NCBI RefSeq assembly: GCF_003076455.1 | Contig: NZ_CP020918.1 | Span: forward strand, 62,001 to 126,000 | DNA: 64,000 bases | Reading direction: 5' to 3' | Origin: Flavobacterium faecale | GTDB taxonomy: Bacteria; Bacteroidota; Bacteroidia; Flavobacteriales; Flavobacteriaceae | Shown here: positions 8,265-15,564 of the stretch, piece by piece | How the letters are laid out: each line of letters starts with the position of its first letter | Numbering within the stretch: the stretch's first letter is position 1 | Position numbers and translations under genes: made by a program | The notes under the pieces: generated by a model | The model's database searches: none | What the model was told of the DNA's origin: nothing | Seen by the model: only the letters and a program-made list of their open reading frames with translations

Positions 8265-10007
8265 TTAAAATACTGCTTTTACAATTTTCTTATTTACAAA
8301 TCCTTTGTCAGTTGCAATACTTACAATATAATTTCCGGCTGATAGGTCGGCTACATTCATTTGACTGCTCATTGATTTACGCATTAATTGACCAGTACTA
8401 CTGTAAATTGAAACGGAAGTTAAAGTAACATTGATTGGCAACTGAACATTAATCATATCTGTTGTAGGGTTAGGGTATACCTGCAAGGCCACAAGATCTA
8501 AGGCAGAAAGACCTAATGTAGCCGATTTGAAGTTGGCCCATACTGGTGCAGTACGGTAAGCGCCTATGTTAGCCCCCGATAAACCAATAGTTGCCAAAGT
8601 AAGCCCATCAAAAACGTTGGCATTGATCACTGGCGGCGTGCTCGCATCTATATTTACTGACGTCAATGCTTGACAAAATGCAAAACTATTATCTCCAATA
8701 GTTGTAATACCTGAACCAAGCGCAATTGTTTTCACTTTTACATTAGCAAAGAATGAACTAGCTCCAAGTGTTGTTAATGAGTTTGGAAAAGCAAGACTCT
8801 CCAAAGCAATACAATTATAAAAAGCAAGTGTTCCGATAGTTGTTAACGCTGTACCAAAAGTTGCAGTGGTCATTGCTGAGCAATCAGCAAAAGCTTCACT
8901 ACCAATAGTTACAACAGCATTTGGAATCGCAATACCACCTAAAGCAGCACATCTTATAAAAGCTCGATCTCCTATGCTTGTCACAGAAGAACCTATAATT
9001 GCGGAAGTTAATGCTGTACACTCGTAAAAAGCTTCAAAACCTATTGTAGTTACGTTGTCTGGTATAGTAATATTTTGTAAACTGCTACACTCAAAAAAGG
9101 CACCTTTACCAATGGAGGTTAAAGTTGATCCTAAAATAGCAGTCGTTAACGCTGAACATCCTGCAAAAGTATCATCTTCGATTGTAATCAGATTGTCTGA
9201 TAAATTGATCGAACTAAGTTTTGCACAATTATTAAATGCACTATGTCCTAAAGTTTCCAGCCCCGTACCCATTGATACAGTTGTTAAATTGCTACAACCT
9301 GAAAAGGCGTTGTATCCAACATTTTGAATAGTATCTGGTATAACAATACTAGCTAAACTGGTACATTCAAAAAAGGCTCCGTAATTAATAGCTGTAACCG
9401 CATTCCCGATTGTAGCTGTTGCTAATGCTGAACAACCGGTAAATGTGTCATATTCAATTGTGGTAACGCCATTTGGTATTGCAATGGATGCCAATTTTTC
9501 ACAATTATAAAAAGCACTATGTCCCAATGATTGCAGACCCGTACCCACCACAGCTGTAACTAAATTTGAACAACCCGAAAAAGCATTAAACCCAATACTC
9601 ACTAAACTATTTGGAAGTGTTATCGAACCCAAATTACTACAATTAAAGAAAACTCCCGTTCCTATTGATGTAACATTGTCACTCATTGTTACCATTGCCA
9701 GACTAGTACAACCTGTAAAGGCATTATCTTGGATTGACAAAACTGAATCAGGTATGCCTACACTTGTAATAGGCAGATTTGCAAAGGCATCATTCTCAAT
9801 AGCTGTAACGGTATAAGGGTCACTAAGATACGTCACTGTTGTTGGAATACTTATTGCACCAGTGTAGGTAGATAAATAACTCACTTTCACATATTTGTTA
9901 CTTACATCTGTGACGGTATAATTGATGTTATTGAATGTAAAGCTTTGTGCTTGCATAGCAAAAGAAGCTAAAAAGCAAAAGAATAATAAAAGGTAGTTTT
10001 TCTTCAT
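8265..10007 (-). CDS. Secreted BspA-type leucine-rich-repeat protein with T9SS sorting domain
   Basis: A 580-aa surface or secreted protein. A signal peptide (MKKNYLLLFFCFLASFAMQAQ) supports the start at 10007 rather than the in-frame ATG at 10055. About 18 repeats of 23 residues follow, of the Treponema/BspA type (IPNGVTTIEYDTFTGCSAL and similar), giving a solenoid commonly used for adhesion. The last 80 residues (VYPNPTTDMINVQL ... GNYIVSIATDKGF ... KKIVKAVF) are a type A T9SS sorting domain. A block of four repeats (92 residues) is duplicated in tandem (see findings). A TAATTTTG box at 10060-10053 is a possible promoter. The ligand is unknown. Confidence 0.9.
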   Translation of the reverse strand: MKKNYLLLFFCFLASFAMQAQSFTFNNINYTVTDVSNKYVKVSYLSTYTGAISIPTTVTYLSDPYTVTAIENDAFANLPITSVGIPDSVLSIQDNAFTGCTSLAMVTMSDNVTSIGTGVFFNCSNLGSITLPNSLVSIGFNAFSGCSNLVTAVVGTGLQSLGHSAFYNCEKLASIAIPNGVTTIEYDTFTGCSALATATIGNAVTAINYGAFFECTSLASIVIPDTIQNVGYNAFSGCSNLTTVSMGTGLETLGHSAFNNCAKLSSINLSDNLITIEDDTFAGCSALTTAILGSTLTSIGKGAFFECSSLQNITIPDNVTTIGFEAFYECTALTSAIIGSSVTSIGDRAFIRCAALGGIAIPNAVVTIGSEAFADCSAMTTATFGTALTTIGTLAFYNCIALESLAFPNSLTTLGASSFFANVKVKTIALGSGITTIGDNSFAFCQALTSVNIDASTPPVINANVFDGLTLATIGLSGANIGAYRTAPVWANFKSATLGLSALDLVALQVYPNPTTDMINVQLPINVTLTSVSIYSSTGQLMRKSMSSQMNVADLSAGNYIVSIATDKGFVNKKIVKAVF

Positions 10008-10502
10008 GGTCTGTAATTTATTTTTAAAATTTTGTTTTTGTTGTTTAAAAAACAAAATTACTGTTTTTTTTACTTACAAATTTACATTAAAATTCAATTT
10101 CATCGTATTTTAACACCTGATTATCGATTAAAAGAAAAAAATTGATTTAAACTACAAAAAATGCATTAATCACGCTTCGATCGCCTGTAATACTATAAAT
10201 AAAGCAAATAATTTGATACAAATATTACAAGAGCCACCTACCAATAGTAGTATTTGTAGTTTTATCTTTTAATCACCAACTGAAACTAAGGTTCAAGAAG
10301 TTTTTCCTTTGTTTAGCATAAGATTAATATTTATACTATTTCATTAACAGTGAATTTTATGTTTTAATTTATAATAGTAATGATTAAGGTTATGGGTGTA
10401 GAATGGAAATTTGCTTTATTGTGTTTATTTATTAATTCTAATAGTAAAACTATAAATTTATTTAATTATTTTTCCGTTTTCATTAAAACAAGTAATATAC
10501 AT
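10008..10502. other. Non-coding divergent region upstream of DUF2971
   Basis: A 495-bp, very AT-rich stretch. On the minus strand, TAATTTTG at 10060-10053 with TTTG 16 nt upstream is a weak promoter for the LRR gene. No gene or strong hairpin is seen. An in-frame ATG at 10380 precedes the DUF2971 gene, but the 41 residues it would add look unlike a protein domain. Confidence 0.4.
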
Positions 10503-11534
10503 ATGCAAGATAACGAACGAATTTTTAGTGATTTTGAGAATGTAGACAAATTTAAAAGAGAAGTTCTCAATCCAATTCTGCCAAAAGCTAAATTTTCTAG
10601 CTGCTTTATGCAATCAACTCCGGGAGTACCTGCAGATGATTTTAGTGGACAACTATCTCCGATACATTTACTAAAAGGAAGTGTTTATGAGTACAAAGGA
10701 GATAACAGCTTTATACATTACTCTTCGTTATTTGGTTTAAAAGCTATTTTAGAATCTGGTTTTTTAAGAATGTCTGAATTTGGAAATATCATGGATAAAA
10801 AAGAATTGAATTTTGCTTCAATTATTTTTGAAGATAATAACTCATTATTCAGAATCGATGAAGATACAATTACAGTGTTAAAAGAAAATATATTTTGTTT
10901 ATCCTTATGCGAGTCAAATGAAGAAACAAAAAGAAATGACTTTATGTGGGAAGTATACGGAGATAAAGGCAAAGGAGCGATTATAGAATTGAAGTTGACA
11001 AAAAAAGATCCCGAATTTTTCATACAAGGAAAAGTCCTTTATGGAAATGAAAAACTAAACTCCATTAGGGAAATCAAGAATCTTACTGAGAAATTTGCAG
11101 CAGAAAACAATAATTTCATTCCTAATAATTTTGCTGAATTTTTAATTGAACTACAAGCTTTTCATAAATCTAAAAGATATTCCATTGAGAATGAAGTGCG
11201 ATTCTTAATGAAGGAAAATAAACAACAATATGATGAGCATAAACTGGAAACAATTTATAGAGACATTAATTCAAATCAAGAAGTGAAATATTTCAACAAA
11301 TTATTTTTAAAAGGAAGACATCCTTATTTAAATTCTGACCAAACAAAAAACAATAGGAAAGTATTAGATGAATTTCCGCAAGTTGAAATTAAAAGAGTTA
11401 TTCTGGGGTTTAATATCTCCATTGAAAACAAGGTTGATATTTATACTTTATTAAACAAAATAAAAGTGCAACACAACTACGATTTTGAAATTAGCCAAAT
11501 TAACGATGATAAGGAAATCTTCCCAATGAGATAA
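10503..11534 (+). CDS. DUF2971 family protein
   Basis: A 343-aa cytoplasmic protein starting at MQDNERIFSDF; the in-frame ATG at 10380 would add a hydrophobic, low-complexity leader. DUF2971 signatures are FIHYSSLFGLKAILESGFLR near the start (the HY[ST] motif followed by a helix), the IFCLSLCES segment, NDFMWEVYGDKGKGAIIEL, and YSIENEVRFL with the conserved Glu-x-Arg. The family has no proven activity. The HY..., ...E order resembles the H-Y-E layout of ADP-ribosyltransferase-like folds, but that is only my inference. DUF2971 genes often occur in accessory and defence-related regions; here it stands alone. Its codon use looks more AT-rich than that of neighbouring lysS. Confidence 0.75.
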   Translation: MQDNERIFSDFENVDKFKREVLNPILPKAKFSSCFMQSTPGVPADDFSGQLSPIHLLKGSVYEYKGDNSFIHYSSLFGLKAILESGFLRMSEFGNIMDKKELNFASIIFEDNNSLFRIDEDTITVLKENIFCLSLCESNEETKRNDFMWEVYGDKGKGAIIELKLTKKDPEFFIQGKVLYGNEKLNSIREIKNLTEKFAAENNNFIPNNFAEFLIELQAFHKSKRYSIENEVRFLMKENKQQYDEHKLETIYRDINSNQEVKYFNKLFLKGRHPYLNSDQTKNNRKVLDEFPQVEIKRVILGFNISIENKVDIYTLLNKIKVQHNYDFEISQINDDKEIFPMR

Positions 11535-11554
11535 CTTTAAAAACTAATTACTTC

Positions 11555-11645
11555 AAACATAGTCCCGATCGAAACGGCATCCTTTTTGGCTTTTTTGGCA
11601 AAAAAGATAGAGTGTCCCGAAGCGTCGGAAGCAGGACAAATAGTA
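11555..11645. repeat. Structured dispersed repeat upstream of lysS
   Basis: A G/C-richer patch in AT-rich DNA, with AGTCCCGATCGAAACGGCAT, an ATCCTTTTT...AAAAAAGAT hairpin and TCCCGAAGCGTCGG (11615-11628) followed by AAGCAGGAC. The TCCCGAAGCGTCGG core recurs at 32617-32632 and 57395-57412. The layout (conserved 5' box, variable hairpin, conserved 3' box) matches intergenic elements I recall from Flavobacterium genomes. Confidence 0.55.
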
Positions 11646-11701
11646 AATAAAACCACAAATTTTCTGCTCTTCAAAAAACTTTTTCTTAGAAACTTAGAAA
11701 C

Positions 11702-11733
11702 TTTGCATCTTAGCGACTTAAAAAGTATCTTTG
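11702..11733 (+). promoter_or_regulatory. Promoter of lysS
   Basis: TTTG (11702-11705), 20 nt, TATCTTTG (11726-11733), 21 nt before the ATG. This is a consensus Bacteroidota housekeeping promoter. Confidence 0.75.
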
Positions 11734-11754
11734 CGCTCTTAAAATTAGCATAAA

Positions 11755-13458
11755 ATGGCACTATCAGAACAAGAAATCATTCGAAGAGAGAAACTTCAAG
11801 CCCTACGCAACCTAGGAATCAATCCTTATCCTGCGAACCTTTTTCCTGTAAATCACACTTCGAAGCAGGTGAAAGAATCGTTTGAAGAAGGTAAGAAGGT
11901 TATTGTTGCTGGACGTTTGATGAGTGTACGTGATCAAGGTAAAGCATGTTTTGCCGAGTTGCAAGACAGCGAAGGGCGTATTCAGTTGTACGTGAATCGT
12001 GATGTTTTGTGTACGGGTGAAGACAAAACACTTTATAACCAAGTGTTTAAAAAATTGACCGATCTTGGCGATTTTATAGGTATTGAAGGTGAATTGTTTA
12101 CTACTAAGGTAGGTGCACAATGTATACGCGTGGATCAATTTACATTTTTGAGTAAAACATTGCGTCCGTTGCCATTGCCGAAAATCGATGAGGACGGAAA
12201 AGTACATGATGCTTTTAATGATGCCGAATTGCGTTACCGTATGCGTTATGTAGATTTGACGGTAAACCAAAATGTAAAAGAGACTTTTATTAAGCGTACC
12301 AAATTGTTCAACGCCATGCGTGGCTACTTTAATGACGCTGGATATTTGGAGGTTGAAACTCCGGTTTTACAATCGATTCCCGGTGGTGCTGCGGCGCGTC
12401 CGTTTATTACGCACCACAACTCGCTAGATATGCCATTGTACATGCGTATTGCGAATGAGTTGTATTTAAAAAGATTAATTGTTGGTGGATTTGATGGGGT
12501 GTATGAGTTTTCGAAAAACTTCAGAAATGAAGGAATGGACCGTACGCACAATCCTGAGTTTACCGCTATGGAAATATATGTAGCCTACAAAGACTACAAC
12601 TGGATGATGGATTTTACAGAGAAATTGTTGGAGCATTGCGCTATTGGTGTAAATGGTACTAGCGAAGCGACTTTTGGTGAACACCAAATTAGTTTTAAAG
12701 CGCCGTATGCTCGTGTGACGATGACCGATTCTATCAAACATTTTACTGGATTTGATATCTCTGGCAAAAACGAACAAGAATTGTTTGATGCTGCTCGTGG
12801 TATGGGAATTGACGTGGACAACACTATGGGTAAAGGAAAATTGATAGATGAAATTTTTGGAGCGAAATGCGAAGGAAATTATATTCAGCCAACTTTCATC
12901 ACCGATTATCCCAAAGAAATGTCACCGCTTTGTAAAGAGCACCGTGATAATCCTGAGTTGACAGAGCGTTTTGAATTGATGGTTTGTGGTAAAGAAGTAG
13001 CAAATGCATACTCTGAACTAAACGACCCAATTGATCAAAGAGAGCGCTTTGAAGATCAAATGCGTCTTGCTGCAAAAGGAGATGATGAAGCAACAGGAAT
13101 TATCGATGAAGATTTCTTGAGAGCTTTGGAATACGGAATGCCGCCAACGTCTGGATTAGGAATTGGAATGGACCGTTTGATGATGTTCTTAACTAATAAT
13201 GCTTCTATCCAAGAGGTATTGTTGTTTCCGCAAATGAGACCAGAAAAGAAAGTAGTTCAAATTGAACTAGAAGCAGACGAGAAAACAATTGTAGCTATCT
13301 TGCAAGCAAATGATAACCAAATGGAATTTGGTTCACTTAAAATAAGATCAGAATTAAGCGGTAAAAAATGGGACAAAGCCATGAAAAACCTATCAGCTTT
13401 AGGAATGACAGAAGTTGTTGTTGAAGGTGATGTAAAAGCTTGTAGATTGAAGGAGTAA
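11755..13458 (+). CDS. lysS: Lysyl-tRNA synthetase, class II
   Basis: LysRS (567 aa) charges tRNA-Lys in the cytoplasm. An OB-fold anticodon domain (about 60-150, VAGRLMSVRDQGKACFAELQD) is followed by the class II core, with motif 2 (FRNEGMDRTHNPEFTAMEIY, about 256) and motif 3 (GLGIGMDRLMMFL, about 467). After LLFPQMRPEKK the protein continues for about 70 residues (ELEADEKTIVAILQANDNQ ...), an extension typical of Bacteroidota LysRS and absent from E. coli. The gene has its own consensus promoter and a perfect terminator, so it is monocistronic. Confidence 0.97.
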   Translation: MALSEQEIIRREKLQALRNLGINPYPANLFPVNHTSKQVKESFEEGKKVIVAGRLMSVRDQGKACFAELQDSEGRIQLYVNRDVLCTGEDKTLYNQVFKKLTDLGDFIGIEGELFTTKVGAQCIRVDQFTFLSKTLRPLPLPKIDEDGKVHDAFNDAELRYRMRYVDLTVNQNVKETFIKRTKLFNAMRGYFNDAGYLEVETPVLQSIPGGAAARPFITHHNSLDMPLYMRIANELYLKRLIVGGFDGVYEFSKNFRNEGMDRTHNPEFTAMEIYVAYKDYNWMMDFTEKLLEHCAIGVNGTSEATFGEHQISFKAPYARVTMTDSIKHFTGFDISGKNEQELFDAARGMGIDVDNTMGKGKLIDEIFGAKCEGNYIQPTFITDYPKEMSPLCKEHRDNPELTERFELMVCGKEVANAYSELNDPIDQRERFEDQMRLAAKGDDEATGIIDEDFLRALEYGMPPTSGLGIGMDRLMMFLTNNASIQEVLLFPQMRPEKKVVQIELEADEKTIVAILQANDNQMEFGSLKIRSELSGKKWDKAMKNLSALGMTEVVVEGDVKACRLKE

Positions 13459-13486
13459 ATTCTTTTAGTTAACATATATATTTTAG

Positions 13487-13518
13487 AAAAGGAACTTCAT
13501 ATTGAAGTTCCTTTTTTT
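13487..13518 (+). terminator. Terminator of lysS
   Basis: AAAAGGAACTTCA (13487-13499), loop TAT, TGAAGTTCCTTTT (13503-13515): a 13-bp perfect stem ending in a run of seven T. Confidence 0.9.
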
Positions 13519-13645
13519 GCTTTAAACCATGAACTAACCCTTTCAAAAACCCTAATTAAAACCTAACCAAATCACAAACTCTTCATAATGAGCGAAGTTT
13601 ATTTGACATTCTGTCGTCTAACTTATAAACGAAAAATATTCTATT

Positions 13646-14110
13646 ATGAAAAAAGTATTTACAACAGCACTGATTGCTCTTATTACAATCACTGGATTCG
13701 CACAAGGAAAGCAAAACGCAGAAAGCAAAAAACAGCATCACGGGATGGAGAATTTCACTCCTGCACAACGACAAGAGCTAATGCTGAAAAAGATGACACT
13801 CGGACTTGATTTGAACGCATCCCAACAAAAAGAAATGAGTAAAATCATGGGAGAACAGATGGCAAAAAGAGAAGCCTTCATGAAAGACCACAAGTCAAAA
13901 ACAGAAAAACCTAGCTCTGACCAAATGTTTGCTATGAAGAGCAAGATGCTAGACGAGCAAATAGCAATGAAAGCAAGAGTTAAAAAAATCTTGTCTCCAG
14001 AACAATTTTCGAAATGGGAAAAAATAAACCATCACCACCACAAAGGGATGAAAAAGCACCATTCTGATAAAAGAAGAGGAGATAAAAATAAAGAAGCAGA
14101 AACAAAATAA
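13646..14110 (+). CDS. Secreted Spy-like His/Lys-rich helical protein
   Basis: A 154-aa exported protein (signal MKKVFTTALIALITITGFAQG). The mature part is helical and very basic, with the Spy/CpxP-type motif LNASQQKEMSKIMGEQ and a second copy LSPEQFSKWEKI, and a His-rich tail (NHHHHKGMKKHH). It is a paralog of the proteins at 36694-37017 and 37187-37561, which share the KKV/LF-VAL-GFAQ leader and the LTxxQ / LTxEQFEKWK motifs. Periplasmic chaperone or metal buffering is inferred. It stands alone between two terminators. Confidence 0.75.
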   Translation: MKKVFTTALIALITITGFAQGKQNAESKKQHHGMENFTPAQRQELMLKKMTLGLDLNASQQKEMSKIMGEQMAKREAFMKDHKSKTEKPSSDQMFAMKSKMLDEQIAMKARVKKILSPEQFSKWEKINHHHHKGMKKHHSDKRRGDKNKEAETK

Positions 14111-14127
14111 TTTTTCTTGCATTAAAA

Positions 14128-14165
14128 AATAAGGGTTTGACACAATTAAATGTCAAACCCTTATT
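14128..14165. terminator. Bidirectional terminator
   Basis: AATAAGGGTTTGACA (14128-14142) pairs perfectly with TGTCAAACCCTTATT (14151-14165) across an 8-nt loop. It lies between convergent genes and serves both. Confidence 0.9.
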
Positions 14166-14178
14166 CTTTTATTTTACT

Positions 14179-15186
14179 CTAGCTCAAAAGTCCGGCTTTG
14201 TTTGCGAACTCATTTCCTTCTAATAGATCAGTTACGTTTTGCAATGTAGTCAAGGCTATTTGCGTCAGCGCTTCATTGGTAAAAAAGGCTTGATGCGCCG
14301 TTACCAAAACATTTGGAAAACTCATTAATCGCTGGATATCATCATCTTGAATAATATCTTCTGACAAATCTTTAAAAAATAATTTTTCTTCTTGCTCATA
14401 AACATCGATTCCGAGATAGCCAATTTTAGCATCTTTCAAAGCATCAATTACATCTGGTGTATTAATCAACGCTCCCCTACTAGTATTAATGATCATGACA
14501 TTTTTTTTCATTATCGAAAGCGATGTCGCATTAATAATATGTTTTGTTTTTTCAGTTAAAGGACAATGTAACGAAAGTATATCTGCTAATTTAAAGATTG
14601 TATCTAGAGGTTCATATTGTACCCCAATTTTTTCTAATTCCTCGTCTTTGGCAATATCAAAAGCTAGGACTTTACAACCAAAACCCAATACTATTTTAGC
14701 AAATGCTTTACCGATATTTCCGGTACCAATTACACCTATCGTTTTTCCGTGAAGATCAAATCCTAATAAGCCGTTGAGAGAAAAATTTTGTTCACGAACA
14801 CGATTATAGGCTTTGTGTGTTTTTCTATTCAAAGTCAGAATCATTGCCATAGCATGCTCTGCGACCGCTTCGGGCGAATAGGAAGGAACGCGACAAACTC
14901 GAATTCCTGCTTTTTTGGCTGCATCTAAGTCAACATTATTAAAACCTGCACAACGCAAAGCAATAATCAAGACCCCTTTGTTTGCAAGCGCGGCTATCAC
15001 GCCTGCATCAAGTACATCATTTACAAACACGCAAACAACGGGACTATCCTGAATCAATTCTACTGTATGATGATTTAACTGGGTTTCAAAAAAGTCTAAC
15101 TCAAACTTATATTCGGCATTGTATTTTTCGAAAAAAACTTTATCATAAGGTTGAGTCGAAAAAAAAGAAATCTTTATTGGATTCAT
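14179..15186 (-). CDS. ldhA: D-lactate dehydrogenase / 2-hydroxyacid dehydrogenase
   Basis: A 335-aa NAD-dependent D-isomer-specific 2-hydroxyacid dehydrogenase, probably interconverting pyruvate and D-lactate. The nucleotide-binding loop is GTGNIG in the middle. Catalytic residues are visible: Arg in INTSRG, Glu in GIDVYEQEE and His in VTAHQAFFT. The C-terminal EEKLFFKDLS ... LMSFPNVLVTAHQ block is characteristic of the LdhA subfamily rather than of SerA or PdxB. Single gene, convergent with the Spy-like gene. Confidence 0.88.
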   Translation of the reverse strand: MNPIKISFFSTQPYDKVFFEKYNAEYKFELDFFETQLNHHTVELIQDSPVVCVFVNDVLDAGVIAALANKGVLIIALRCAGFNNVDLDAAKKAGIRVCRVPSYSPEAVAEHAMAMILTLNRKTHKAYNRVREQNFSLNGLLGFDLHGKTIGVIGTGNIGKAFAKIVLGFGCKVLAFDIAKDEELEKIGVQYEPLDTIFKLADILSLHCPLTEKTKHIINATSLSIMKKNVMIINTSRGALINTPDVIDALKDAKIGYLGIDVYEQEEKLFFKDLSEDIIQDDDIQRLMSFPNVLVTAHQAFFTNEALTQIALTTLQNVTDLLEGNEFANKAGLLS

Positions 15187-15564
15187 AGGTCATTTTTTAT
15201 ATAAATAGTAGGCAACACAGTCATGGAGATCAAAATAGTGTTAATTTGAAAAGGCAACCTAAAATTCGATAATAGATTTTTATTTCAGTTATTATCTACA
15301 ATTAAACATTACTGTTGAATACTATAAAAGTAATTAAAAATTAGCTCCGAGAGTCTAACTTTCGAACTAAAAAAATAGCCTGAAAAAGCATTATTCGAGT
15401 ACATCCTTCCTTTTGCAAGTTAACAAATAGGATAAATTACAAGTTACGAAGGGTAAAATCCTTTTATTACTACCGATACAATTTACTTAATTTTATACCA
15501 TTCTAGACCATTGCTACTTTCTATTAGCCAAACAACTTTCAAACCAAACTATAATATCCAAATT
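15187..15564. other. Divergent non-coding region
   Basis: 378 bp between ldhA and the GH42-like gene. I see no TAnnTTTG box at a good distance on either strand and no hairpin; nothing else can be supported here. Confidence 0.4.

Noticed and set aside
12475..12777. Long open frames on the minus strand inside lysS
   Set aside because: They are mirror frames of a clear essential gene; no start signal or family match.
13576..13590. CTTCAT upstream of the Spy-like gene as a further operator
   Set aside because: Only one hexamer, no partner at 11 bp and no TAnnTTTG 10 nt downstream.
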